45,772 bases of DNA from an uncultured Tissierellia bacterium (GTDB lineage Bacteria > Bacillota > Clostridia > Tissierellales > Peptoniphilaceae), in assembly GCA_902489145.1 (NCBI GenBank), contig CABTYV010000004.1:1-45772 (forward strand). The letters are read 5' to 3'. The number at the start of each line of letters is the position of its first letter. Position 1 is the first letter of the stretch. The notes beneath the pieces are model-generated. The model had not been told where the DNA came from and did not search any database. It saw only the letters and a program-made list of their open reading frames with translations. Both the position numbers and the translations under genes were made by a program. This document shows positions 17,363 through 24,487 of this stretch, piece by piece.

Positions 17363-18155
17363 GCTTGTCCTTGAGATTGTACCAGTACCAATGCTGAGAA
17401 AACAGAATCCGTTTGATCGTCTTTCCAGGCATGGTAAAACGGATAAAACGAAGGTCTGTAAAAAGCTCCTCCCGGCCATCGAACATCAAGACGATCCGTT
17501 TTGCCTCTTCCGGGGTAAATGAAACAACACTCTCGCTGGAGGAGGGTAAAACGATGGAAGCGGGCAGGGCGTCATAGGATTTTGACTGGAGCTGATCCAG
17601 GGGGGTGATCTGATAGCCATCTAAGGTTTGATAGAGGATGGCCCCGCCAGCGGAAAGATTATAAGCTGTGGAGCCTGACGGGGTGGAGAAGATGAGCCCA
17701 TCGCCGGCCAGATGGAGGAGGGGAATATCATCAACTGAGAGCTTGGCGTGCACCGTCTTGTGGACTTTGGATTTCACAGCGAACTCGTTGACACACCAGC
17801 GTTGATAGGTCCAGGAGCCAGTCACGATCTCGGCATGAAGGAGGAGTAGCTCATCTTTAAAATATTGGCCATGGACCAGCTTTTGCAGGTTTCGGCCCAG
17901 AGAAGCGGCATCGGATTCCTGAAAAAAACCCAGGGTGCCGGTATTGATCCCCCAAAAAGGAATCTCCGAGAAATGAGATTCATGGACAGCCTTCAAAAAG
18001 GTGCCGTCCCCACCGATCACGGCATTGAAGGACGCATCCTTTCGTACGACTCGGCTGATCTCAAAGCCCTCCGGTTGGAGGTCCCGCTCGAGAGTTTCCT
18101 TGATGGCCAGAGAGGCCGCCCCCGGTTTCATAAACAGATTGATGAGCTTCTTCAT
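17325..18155 (-). CDS. nadK: NAD kinase
   Basis: A protein of about 276 residues phosphorylating NAD to NADP. The catalytic motif NAVIGGDGTFLKAVH, the NTGTLGFF motif, the substrate motif GDGLIFSTPSGSTAYNLSAGG and DGREELF are visible. Three closely spaced in-frame ATGs occur (18170, 18161, 18155); I chose 18155 because AAGGGG precedes it at a suitable distance and the protein then begins MKKLINLF. The gene runs against pbpA with overlapping 3' ends and is divergent from the GH25 lysozyme gene. Confidence 0.93.
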   Translation of the reverse strand: MKKLINLFMKPGAASLAIKETLERDLQPEGFEISRVVRKDASFNAVIGGDGTFLKAVHESHFSEIPFWGINTGTLGFFQESDAASLGRNLQKLVHGQYFKDELLLLHAEIVTGSWTYQRWCVNEFAVKSKVHKTVHAKLSVDDIPLLHLAGDGLIFSTPSGSTAYNLSAGGAILYQTLDGYQITPLDQLQSKSYDALPASIVLPSSSESVVSFTPEEAKRIVLMFDGREELFTDLRFIRFTMPGKTIKRILFSQHWYWYNLKDKLIGSSDAKTSHS

Positions 18156-18240
18156 TTTCATCCCCTTCATCTCTAGTCTTTTCTAATCTTATCCTACCAT
18201 ATTCTGACGCTTCCTTATCATTTTCCTGCCGGCTCTTCGC

Positions 18241-18269
18241 TTGAGCAAAAAAATAAGGATTGGTATAAT
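18241..18269 (+). promoter_or_regulatory. Sigma-A type promoter of the GH25 lysozyme gene
   Basis: TTGAGC at 18241-18246, a 17-bp spacer and TATAAT at 18264-18269 with an extended TGG in front. The -35 box coincides with an in-frame TTG codon, which therefore cannot be the translation start of the gene downstream. Confidence 0.85.
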
Positions 18270-18294
18270 GTTAAAAAATGAGGGACGCCGCTTC

Positions 18295-18310
18295 TTTCAC
18301 CGCGGTGAAA
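18295..18310 (+). promoter_or_regulatory. 16-bp perfect palindrome in the lysozyme leader
   Basis: TTTCACCGCGGTGAAA, perfectly symmetrical, starts 25 bp downstream of the -10 box and lies just upstream of the ribosome-binding site. It could be an operator or a leader hairpin. No second copy was noticed elsewhere in the window. Confidence 0.5.
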
Positions 18311-18327
18311 AGCTAAAGGATGGTAGG

Positions 18328-19620
18328 ATGAAAAAATATGGTCTAAAGGTTTTCGCACTGGGTCTTGGTCTCACTTGTTTTTTTATGTGCCCACTTCCTA
18401 TATGGGCGGACCAGGAAGCAAGGAGTCCAAAGGAAGGGGTTCATTTTCAAACCACAGCCCCCTCTGAGGAAAAGGAAGCCTGGACTTCAGGACCATCGGT
18501 GGATTCTGGGAATAGGGAAAAGAAGAAAATTACCTATGGGGAGGAAGCCAAGGCTTTTGTACAAAATGGAGCGACTTCTTTTAAGGATGAGCGAGGAAAA
18601 ACGATTCGCTCCGCCTGGATTCAAAAGCAAGAAGGTCGTTATTTTGTTTCCTCCCAGGGTCAGGTCCTGAAGGGCATCAGCCAAAGGATTGATCAACGCC
18701 GCTATTATTTTAATAAAAATGGGAAGAATGTCTCCGGCGTGCAAAAGCTTCCGGATGGTTACTATTATTTTGATGAGGATCAGGAGAATGCCATGATTGA
18801 GCGGGCCGGGATCATCAGCAAGAAACATGGCGATTATTATGCTGGCGATCAGGGCCGTTTATCGGTCAATGAAATGATCAGTACGCAGCTGCAAACCGAC
18901 GCCTCCGGAAAATTGATTCCCCTTGGCACCTACCTGCCAAAGGCGCCAAAAGGAGCTGTTTTGGTCGTGGATCTGTCCAAATGGAACGATCCGGATAAAA
19001 TTGACTACGATCTTTTATGCAAGTCCATTTCAGGGGTAATCCTTCGTATCGGTTATACGGGCCATGGTACAGGGGTATCTGTTTTTAAGGACACCAGCTT
19101 TCAGCGCCATTATGAGGCCTTTCAAAAACGGGGGATTCCGATTGGGGGCTACTGGTTTTCCTGTGCGACAAAGCCAGAGGATGCGATCAATGAGGCAAAA
19201 ACAGCCCTTTCCTATATGTCTGGTTATAAATTCCAGCTGCCCATTTACTGGGATACCGAGGATGAGTACCACCAGGCGAAGGTGGACCGCAGGACTTTGA
19301 GCGACGCAGGTCATGCTTTTTTGAAAACCATTGCGCAGGCAGGCTACAAAACAGGAATTTATGCTTCTACCTATTGGCTCAATAAAAAGCTTTTAATGGA
19401 TGAGTTTCAAGATTATGAGACCTGGGTGGCCGAATGGCAGAAGGCAAAGAAAAATGGCCTGCTGGAAGGGGCAGAGCCCTCCTACGATTTTTATGTCACC
19501 TACCAGAAGCCCTATGGCATGTGGCAATTTACTGAGAAGCTGACCCTACCTGGCAATACAGGACGGATGGATGGCAACTGGATGCTGATTGATTATCCGG
19601 GCCTTCTGGGCGAGCACTAG
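18328..19620 (+). CDS. Secreted GH25 lysozyme with cell-wall-binding repeats
   Basis: A 430-residue exported muramidase. Signal peptide: MKKYGLKVFALGLGL onward, with likely cleavage after PIWA at about residue 28. A low-complexity charged region (about 30-90) is followed by aromatic choline/glucan-binding-type repeats at about 90-195 (VLKGISQRIDQRRYYFNKNGK, GYYYFDEDQ, DYYAGDQGRL). The GH25 domain occupies about 205-425 (VLVVDLSKWNDPDKIDYD, ILRIGYTGHGTG, PIYWDTEDE, GIYASTYW, MWQFTEK). GH25 enzymes cleave MurNAc-GlcNAc bonds using Asp/Glu; the DTED segment supplies candidate acidic residues. The start at 18328 is preferred because the upstream TTG lies in the promoter. Role may be wall remodelling or attack on competitors. 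Confidence 0.92.
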   Translation: MKKYGLKVFALGLGLTCFFMCPLPIWADQEARSPKEGVHFQTTAPSEEKEAWTSGPSVDSGNREKKKITYGEEAKAFVQNGATSFKDERGKTIRSAWIQKQEGRYFVSSQGQVLKGISQRIDQRRYYFNKNGKNVSGVQKLPDGYYYFDEDQENAMIERAGIISKKHGDYYAGDQGRLSVNEMISTQLQTDASGKLIPLGTYLPKAPKGAVLVVDLSKWNDPDKIDYDLLCKSISGVILRIGYTGHGTGVSVFKDTSFQRHYEAFQKRGIPIGGYWFSCATKPEDAINEAKTALSYMSGYKFQLPIYWDTEDEYHQAKVDRRTLSDAGHAFLKTIAQAGYKTGIYASTYWLNKKLLMDEFQDYETWVAEWQKAKKNGLLEGAEPSYDFYVTYQKPYGMWQFTEKLTLPGNTGRMDGNWMLIDYPGLLGEH

Positions 19621-19635
19621 AAGAGTCCGTTGGAC

Positions 19636-19664
19636 TTGCCCGCACCAAATCCCTTTGGTATAAT
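19636..19664 (+). promoter_or_regulatory. Promoter of the 6S-like RNA
   Basis: TTGCCC at 19636-19641, 17-bp spacer and TATAAT at 19659-19664 with extended TGG. Predicted transcription start is at about 19671, exactly where the closing stem of the RNA begins. A small hairpin (AGTCC-GTT-GGACT, 19624-19636) overlaps the -35 edge. Confidence 0.8.
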
Positions 19665-19670
19665 AAAGAT

Positions 19671-19876
19671 GTCCTTGATAGGCCCGAACATTAAACCTAC
19701 GTCTTTTATAAGGGATCGCAGGGTTCGCCCCTGGATGAAATGCCTCCATTGAGTGGACTTCAGAAAGAGGTGACAGTGAGCCCACCTTCACATACAGAAG
19801 GTATTAAATTATTAGGGATCAAGGACCAACTTCATGGTTGTGCATCCGGTCGAAAGACCGGATGCTTTTATTTTAT
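19671..19876 (+). ncRNA. ssrS: Probable 6S RNA (RNA polymerase regulator)
   Basis: A non-coding stretch with its own promoter and terminator folds as a rod with a large central bubble, the 6S RNA design. Closing stem: 19671-19679 with 19818-19826 (9 perfect pairs). Second helix: 19691-19698 with 19799-19807 (8 pairs, one bulged A). Central bubble: 19699-19720 against 19784-19798. Apical helix: 19721-19728 with 19776-19783 (8 pairs including G-U), then 19741-19746 with 19767-19772, capped by a loop. 6S RNA mimics an open promoter and sequesters sigma-A RNA polymerase in stationary phase. A 10-bp terminator follows. No open frame fits the segment. The assignment rests on hand-drawn structure, not on a covariance model. 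Confidence 0.68.
19842..19876 (+). terminator. Terminator of the 6S-like RNA
   Basis: 10-bp perfect stem (GCATCCGGTC at 19842-19851 with GACCGGATGC at 19856-19865) capped by a GAAA tetraloop and followed by TTTTATTTTAT. Confidence 0.93.
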
Positions 19877-19909
19877 GAAGTGGATATAGTTTATTCGGTA
19901 GGTTGGGTA

Positions 19910-19915
19910 TATAAT
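19910..19915 (+). promoter_or_regulatory. -10 box upstream of the YtxH gene
   Basis: TATAAT at 19910-19915, in the context GGGTATATAAT. No good sigma-A -35 is visible at the right spacing. The gene after it starts 53 bases downstream. Confidence 0.45.
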
Positions 19916-19968
19916 TTCTAGTAAGTGAAACAAAGAGAGAATCTTTGTAAATTCTAAAGGAGGTTGGT

Positions 19969-20463
19969 ATGGGTATTGTAGATTATATCGAGGCGAAAAA
20001 TCGGGAACGCGTCATGAAAGCGCGTGCGGAAGATGCCAGCAAGATCGGGATCGGTGTCCTGCTAGGCCTTTTGGTGGGCGGCGCTGCTGGCATTTTATAT
20101 GCCCCTCAGAAGGGCGAAAAGACCCGCAAGGACATTGCTGATCAGGTGCAAAAAACCTCAGAGAAGGTCAAGAGCCAGGCCCAGGATATGATGGACCGTG
20201 CCTCTGCCTACCGTGAGGAGCTTCAAAACAAGGTGACGGCGATTGGCCCGGCCATCGAATCGGGCCTGGATGCCGCACATAAATCTCTGGAAAAGACTGG
20301 GGAAAAGGTAAAGGACAAGGCGGAAGAAGCCGGCAAAAATGTCAAAGAAGCCGCCAAGAATGTCAAGGACGCTGCAGAAGACGTCAAAGAGGATACCAAG
20401 AAGGCGGCGGAGGAAGCCGGCAAATCAGCAAAAAAGGAATATAAAAAAGAGAGCGATAAATAA
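19969..20463 (+). CDS. YtxH-domain protein with amphipathic repeats
   Basis: A 164-residue protein. A short N-terminal helix (KNRERVMKARAEDASK) precedes a glycine-zipper membrane segment at about 24-46 (IGIGVLLGLLVGGAAGILYAPQKGEKTRKD), the YtxH signature. The C-terminal two thirds are Lys/Glu/Ala-rich with repeating units (VKEAAKNVKDAAEDVKEDTKKAAEEAGK) resembling LEA-type or coiled-coil amphipathic helices. YtxH relatives in Bacillus are stress-induced; molecular function is not established. Strong AAAGGAGG site. It lies 11 bases before another small membrane protein, a pairing also seen for YtxG (DUF948) and YtxH in Bacillus. Confidence 0.85.
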   Translation: MGIVDYIEAKNRERVMKARAEDASKIGIGVLLGLLVGGAAGILYAPQKGEKTRKDIADQVQKTSEKVKSQAQDMMDRASAYREELQNKVTAIGPAIESGLDAAHKSLEKTGEKVKDKAEEAGKNVKEAAKNVKDAAEDVKEDTKKAAEEAGKSAKKEYKKESDK

Positions 20464-20474
20464 GGAGGATAGAC

Positions 20475-20936
20475 GTGGGGCATGATGTTATCTTTACGGT
20501 TTCCTTCACGGGAGCCCTGCTGGCGATTCTCTTAATAGTGGCGATTGTAGCTTTGGTTTATCTGATTATGGTCCTGATGAAGCTTTCAAAGACGGCAGGA
20601 ACGATTTCTGATTTACTGGAGAAAAATAAGGAAGAGCTGGACGCGACTTTAAAAACCCTCCCTGGCTTATTGAATAAAGCAGACGAGAGCGTCGGTCAGG
20701 TGCATGGCATTTTAGATCGCTCCTCCGAAAATATTGTTCAGACGCTAACCGGAGTTCGAGAGACGGCCAACAATGTTTCCCGCCTGTCCACCGATGCTGC
20801 AGATACAGTAGAGTATTTAGCGGGATCGGCCATTGATACGGCGGACACCTTGACCGGTGGCGTATCAAAGGCCCATTCCACTATAGGACGAGTCCGAGAT
20901 ATTGTAGGGATGGTTCGTGACCTTTTCAATCGCTAA
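20475..20936 (+). CDS. Small membrane protein, DUF948/YtxG-like
   Basis: A 153-residue protein with GTG start, set by TAAGGAGGAT immediately after the YtxH stop; no upstream ATG is available. One membrane segment at about residues 11-36 (GALLAILLIVAIVALVYLIMVLMKL) is followed by a long heptad-like helical region (ISDLLEKNKEELDATLKTL, VGQVHGILDRSSENIVQTL, TADTLTGG) typical of DUF948 proteins. Function unknown; with the YtxH partner it may form an envelope-associated coiled-coil assembly. Family assignment is by pattern and not certain. Confidence 0.72.
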   Translation: MGHDVIFTVSFTGALLAILLIVAIVALVYLIMVLMKLSKTAGTISDLLEKNKEELDATLKTLPGLLNKADESVGQVHGILDRSSENIVQTLTGVRETANNVSRLSTDAADTVEYLAGSAIDTADTLTGGVSKAHSTIGRVRDIVGMVRDLFNR

Positions 20937-20970
20937 CGCTTGAATGTTTAAAAAGTAAATAAGAAAAGAG

Positions 20971-21013
20971 GAGCCTCATTCTGCGATCCAGACGTGGAAA
21001 AGGCTCTTTTTTT
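20971..21013 (+). terminator. Terminator after the YtxH/DUF948 pair
   Basis: GAGCCT at 20971-20976 pairs with AGGCTC at 21001-21006 across a 24-base loop, followed by T7. Flanking A-rich and T-rich runs could lengthen the stem. Confidence 0.75.
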
Positions 21014-21036
21014 ATGGGAACAAACGCAAACGGTAC

Positions 21037-21051
21037 ATTGTTTGAGACAAT
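21037..21051 (+). promoter_or_regulatory. Inverted repeat upstream of the LacI-family gene
   Basis: ATTGT-TTGAG-ACAAT, 5-bp arms around a 5-base centre, about 130 bases before the regulator start. A candidate operator only. Confidence 0.3.
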
Positions 21052-21098
21052 TCGTGCAAGTCCCTTATCCTTTCCCTCACTGATTTAGTGAATTAATT

Positions 21099-21115
21099 AT
21101 CCTAAAGTCTAGGAT
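21099..21115 (+). promoter_or_regulatory. Inverted repeat next to the LacI-family promoter region
   Basis: ATCCTA-AAGTC-TAGGAT, 6-bp perfect arms, 17 bases upstream of a -10-like TATTAT (21133-21138). It would cover the -35 region of the regulator gene, so autoregulation is possible. It does not resemble the usual CG-centred LacI/CcpA operator. Confidence 0.35.
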
Positions 21116-21181
21116 GGCAATCGTTTTTATGATATTATAAATGCGTTAAAGTGACTATTTCCGTAATGAGTGAGGTGGATA

Positions 21182-22204
21182 ATGGGACAGCCGACAATCA
21201 AAGATGTGGCCAAAATCGCAGGGGTATCAATTTCAACCGTCTCTCGGGTGATGAATAAATCGAAGCCGGTCAGCCCGGAAGCCCAGAGAAAAGTAGAAGA
21301 TGCGATCAACAAATTAGGATTTAAGCCCAATGAGTTGGCACGAAGCCTCGTGATGCGCAAGTCAAACTCGATTGGCATTCTGATCAAGGATATTGGCATT
21401 GATTATATGGCCCAGATGGTCCGCGGGGCAGAGGAAATTGGTCGGATGTATCAATACGACATTCTGCTGACTTCAACCTACGGAGAATTGGAACTGGAGA
21501 AAAAAGCAGTCGATTTCCTCTCCCGAAAGCAAGTCGAGGGGATCATTGTCGTTTCCGAGGCCATTGACCCGGAGATTATTGTAAAAATTAGAGATTATAA
21601 GATTCCCTACATGATTTTGGACCGCTTCTATGATGCCAGGGATAAGCAGACAGTTTCGATTGATTATCCCGTCGCCATGAAGCAAATAACGGATTACGTG
21701 TTAAGCCTGGGCAACAAAAAGCTGCTCTATTTGGACGGCCCCATTCAGTATGAGTTTTCTCGTCAAAAGCTGGCAGGCTTTCGCGAGAGTCTTGCGGCAC
21801 ATGGCTTGGAGGACGAAAAATGGGAGGCAGAGGGGACTACGATTGAGGATGGCTATCAGGCGATGGCAAACCTGATGAAAAAGAAAAAAGCCCTCTTGGA
21901 TGATCTTGATTGTTTGGTTTGTGCGAATGATGACCTGGCCCTTGGCGTCATTTCTTATTGCTATGACCATGATATTGTGTTACCAGACCGTTTTCAGCTG
22001 GTGGGATTTGGCGGTAGCCAGATGGCGGAGGTCATTCGTCCCAAGCTCACGACGCTACAGATTCCAAACTACGATATTGGGGCGGTTGCGATGCGGATGC
22101 TGACCAAGGTTTTAAAAGAAAAGATTCAAATTGAAGAGACCACCATCCTGCCAGCCCAGGTAATCGAAGGACAAACGACCAGAAAAAGAAGCAAAAACTC
22201 ATAA
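21182..22204 (+). CDS. LacI/GalR-family transcriptional regulator (CcpA-like candidate)
   Basis: A 340-residue DNA-binding regulator. LacI-type helix-turn-helix at residues 4-24 (TIKDVAKIAGVSISTVSRVMN), hinge helix PNELARSLVMRKSNSIG, then a periplasmic-binding-protein-like sensor domain (GIIVVSEAID, YMILDRFYD, VCANDDLALGV, LVGFGGSQMAEVIRPKLTTLQIP). The ATG at 21182 behind GAGGTGG is used rather than the in-frame GTG at 21170. It stands directly upstream of ptsH (HPr), whose Ser46 is intact; HPr-Ser-P is the corepressor of CcpA. That context suggests a CcpA-type or PTS-linked regulator, but specific CcpA residues were not checked, so a sugar-specific regulator remains possible. Confidence 0.9.
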   Translation: MGQPTIKDVAKIAGVSISTVSRVMNKSKPVSPEAQRKVEDAINKLGFKPNELARSLVMRKSNSIGILIKDIGIDYMAQMVRGAEEIGRMYQYDILLTSTYGELELEKKAVDFLSRKQVEGIIVVSEAIDPEIIVKIRDYKIPYMILDRFYDARDKQTVSIDYPVAMKQITDYVLSLGNKKLLYLDGPIQYEFSRQKLAGFRESLAAHGLEDEKWEAEGTTIEDGYQAMANLMKKKKALLDDLDCLVCANDDLALGVISYCYDHDIVLPDRFQLVGFGGSQMAEVIRPKLTTLQIPNYDIGAVAMRMLTKVLKEKIQIEETTILPAQVIEGQTTRKRSKNS

Positions 22205-22223
22205 CAAAATCATAAGAATCCTT

Positions 22224-22229
22224 TATAAT
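22224..22229 (+). promoter_or_regulatory. -10 box upstream of ptsH
   Basis: Exact TATAAT 51 bases before the ptsH ATG; no clear -35. Suggests ptsH can be transcribed separately from the LacI-family gene. Confidence 0.45.
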
Positions 22230-22279
22230 AAGAGACAGTAGAACAAAGAAGGATATTCCATCTCAAAAGGAGGAAAAAT

Positions 22280-22540
22280 ATGGCAGAAAAAAAAGTAACC
22301 GTAACCAATGAGACTGGCTTACATGCCCGCCCGGCCGCAGCTCTGGTTCAGTTTGTGAAGAATATTCCGGGCGATGTCGAACTCGTCAAGGATGGGAAGG
22401 TGGCCAATGCAAAATCCATCTTCAACGTGATGAGCCTGGGCATTTCCAAGGGTACGGAGATTGTAGTTCGGGTCGTCGGCGAAAACGAAGAGGAATATGT
22501 CGACCGGGTGGTTGATTTTATTACCAGCTTGACCGAATAG
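22280..22540 (+). CDS. ptsH: Phosphocarrier protein HPr
   Basis: An 86-residue cytosolic phosphocarrier passing phosphate from enzyme I to sugar-specific EIIA domains. The catalytic His15 is in TGLHARPA and the regulatory Ser46 in ANAKSIFNVMSLG; presence of Ser46 implies control by HPr kinase, as usual in Bacillota. Strong AAAGGAGG site. A full terminator lies between it and ptsI, so HPr can be produced in excess of enzyme I. Confidence 0.98.
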   Translation: MAEKKVTVTNETGLHARPAAALVQFVKNIPGDVELVKDGKVANAKSIFNVMSLGISKGTEIVVRVVGENEEEYVDRVVDFITSLTE

Positions 22541-22550
22541 GATTGTGAGC

Positions 22551-22584
22551 AAGGAGGGTCCTGAGCGGATCCTCCTTTTTTTTT
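22551..22584 (+). terminator. Terminator between ptsH and ptsI
   Basis: 11-pair stem (22551-22561 with 22567-22577, one G-U), 5-base loop, then an eight- to nine-base T run. It is strong enough to uncouple ptsI unless readthrough or a second promoter operates. Confidence 0.92.
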
Positions 22585-22662
22585 CATTGTCGGGTCGAAG
22601 CCGTGGCGGTCGGCCCTATTTTCGAGTCAGTACTGGAAAAGAATGAAAAGAAGGGGGCTTTT

Positions 22663-24372
22663 ATGGATCAAACGCGATCTGGATTGATCGCTTCGCCTGG
22701 CATTGCCATGGGAAAGGCCAAGCTTTTTAAAAAACAGCAGCTGTCTATTGCAGAGACTACAATCGAGTCTAAACAAATTGAAGCGGAACAAAAGCGTCTG
22801 AAGGAAGTCTTTGAACGCTATTATGCTGTACTGGAAGGCCGAAAAGGGGGAAATGAGGCCCAAAGTAGCGTGGTGGAAGCCCATATGGAGCTCTTATCGG
22901 ATCCTTATTTTTTGGAATCCGCGAGCAAGCTGGTGGAAGAGGATCTGAAAAATGCCGCCTGGGCGCTGAAGGAGACCTCCGATGGCATGATTCAGATGAT
23001 GGAAGGCCTGGAGGACCCCTACTTGCGTGAACGAGGAGCCGACTACCACGATATCGCCCAAAATCTCCAATATCTCCTGGCTGGGATCACACCGGCTGAT
23101 CTTTCCAGTCTGTCAGAGGATTGCATTATTGTGGCGGAAGAATTGACCCCGTCAGACACTTCCACGATGGATAAGCGCCACGTGTTAGGCTTTGTCAATG
23201 ATTTTGGCGGAAAAACCTCTCATGTGGCGATCATCGCCCAGACTCTTGGGATTCCTGCCTTGGTGGGGATGAAGGACATCAGTCAGCAGGTCCAAGAGGG
23301 CGACTTTTTGATTCTGGATGGAGCGGAAGGGATGCTCTGGATCAATCCAGACCAGGAAACCTGCGCCCTTTATGAGGACCGCTTGAAGAATCAGGAGCAG
23401 GAGCGGAAGCGGCTGGAGGCGGGGAAGGACGCCCTGCCCATCACCCAGGATGGCCACAAGGTCGAAGTGGTCTGCAATGTAGGAAACCTCGATGATCTTA
23501 GCCTGGGTCTTACGAGTGGCGCGCAGGGCGTGGGACTCTTTCGAACGGAGTTCCTCTATATGGATAACGACCATTTTCCGACGGAGGAAGAGCAGTTTGT
23601 CGTTTACAAGGAGGCTGCTGAAAGGCTAAATGGCTACCCCTTGCTTATTCGGACCCTGGATATTGGAGGCGACAAAGGTCTTTCCTACTTTGAGTTTCCC
23701 AGGGAGGAAAATCCCTTCTTGGGCTGGCGAGCCATTCGGGTCTGTTTTGATCAACTGGACGTTTTTAAAACACAAATTCGAGCCATCGTGCGGGCCTCCG
23801 CCTTTGGCAATGTGAAGCTTTTCCTACCGATGGTCATTTCTGTGGAAGAGTTTTTGAAGGCGCGTGCCCTGGTTGATGAGATCATGGAGGAGCTGGACCA
23901 GGCTTCCATTGCCTTTGACCATGAGATGGAAATGGGAATCATGGTGGAAACGCCGGCGTCGGTCCTTTTAGCGGAAGACCTGGCCCATGAAGCGGATTTC
24001 TTTTCCATTGGCACCAACGATCTTACCCAGTACCTGCTTGCGGTGGACCGGGGCAATGAGAAGATCGCTGAGCTCTACAACTCCTATCATCCCGCAGTCC
24101 TTCGAGCCATTAAAACCGTGATTGATGCGGCTCATGGGGCAGGCAAGTGGTGCGGCATGTGTGGCGGTTTTGCCTCGGATCCCCAAGCGACTTATCTGTT
24201 GTTGGGGATGGGGCTGGATGAGTTCTCAGTGGTGGGCAGTCGGGTCGCGAAGGTGAAGGATCTCATTCGAAATGCCCGGTATGAGGATGCCCAGGCCTTT
24301 GCGGAAAGGATTTTGGCTTGCTCGAACGAGACAGACATTGGAAAACTGATTCAAATGAATGACCACCAATAG
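22663..24372 (+). CDS. ptsI: PTS enzyme I (phosphoenolpyruvate-protein phosphotransferase)
   Basis: A 569-residue enzyme autophosphorylating from PEP and phosphorylating HPr. N-terminal HPr-binding domain; phosphohistidine domain with GGKTSHVAIIAQ (His at about 187); C-terminal PEP-binding TIM barrel with GLFRTEFLYMD, IRTLDIGGDKG, LPMVISVEE, MGIMVETPASV, SIGTNDLTQYLLAVDR and the catalytic Cys at about 500 in KWCGMCGGFASD. In E. coli the last motif reads GMCGELAGD; the Glu is Gly here. The start at 22663 (MDQTRSGLIASPGIAMG) follows AAGGGGGC; the frame is open further upstream but unlike the family. A terminator lies between it and ptsH. Confidence 0.96.
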   Translation: MDQTRSGLIASPGIAMGKAKLFKKQQLSIAETTIESKQIEAEQKRLKEVFERYYAVLEGRKGGNEAQSSVVEAHMELLSDPYFLESASKLVEEDLKNAAWALKETSDGMIQMMEGLEDPYLRERGADYHDIAQNLQYLLAGITPADLSSLSEDCIIVAEELTPSDTSTMDKRHVLGFVNDFGGKTSHVAIIAQTLGIPALVGMKDISQQVQEGDFLILDGAEGMLWINPDQETCALYEDRLKNQEQERKRLEAGKDALPITQDGHKVEVVCNVGNLDDLSLGLTSGAQGVGLFRTEFLYMDNDHFPTEEEQFVVYKEAAERLNGYPLLIRTLDIGGDKGLSYFEFPREENPFLGWRAIRVCFDQLDVFKTQIRAIVRASAFGNVKLFLPMVISVEEFLKARALVDEIMEELDQASIAFDHEMEMGIMVETPASVLLAEDLAHEADFFSIGTNDLTQYLLAVDRGNEKIAELYNSYHPAVLRAIKTVIDAAHGAGKWCGMCGGFASDPQATYLLLGMGLDEFSVVGSRVAKVKDLIRNARYEDAQAFAERILACSNETDIGKLIQMNDHQ

Positions 24373-24408
24373 GATTTCGTCTATAATGCATCTGATCGAT
24401 CATAAAGC

Positions 24409-24440
24409 GAGGAAGCGCAAGCTTCCTCCTTTCTATTTTT
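24409..24440 (+). terminator. Terminator after ptsI
   Basis: 8-bp perfect stem (GAGGAAGC at 24409-24416 with GCTTCCTC at 24421-24428), GCAA tetraloop and a T-rich tail. Confidence 0.85.
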
Positions 24441-24487
24441 GGAACACTTGCTCTTTGAATCAATTGTAGTAGGAAAGGATGCAGTAA

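Noticed and set aside
18241..18327. N-terminal extension of the GH25 protein from the TTG codon at 18241
   Set aside because: The TTG is the -35 box and TATAAT lies within the supposed coding region; the signal peptide begins at 18328.
19709..19740. tRNA-like T-arm (GGGTTCGCCCC) in the gap before the YtxH gene
   Set aside because: No acceptor stem, anticodon arm or CCA context; the segment fits the apical helix of the 6S-like RNA.
19671..19876. T-box or other riboswitch controlling the YtxH gene
   Set aside because: No T-box conserved motif, and a separate -10 box lies between the terminator and the downstream gene, so the RNA looks like an independent transcript.
20290..20460. DNA tandem repeat in the YtxH gene
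   Set aside because: The Lys/Glu/Ala periodicity is at the protein level with diverged codons, as expected for amphipathic helices; not a discrete DNA repeat.
24382..24387. TATAAT just after ptsI as a promoter for the zinc transporter
   Set aside because: A strong terminator at 24409-24440 lies downstream of it and there is no -35; any zinc promoter should lie after that terminator.
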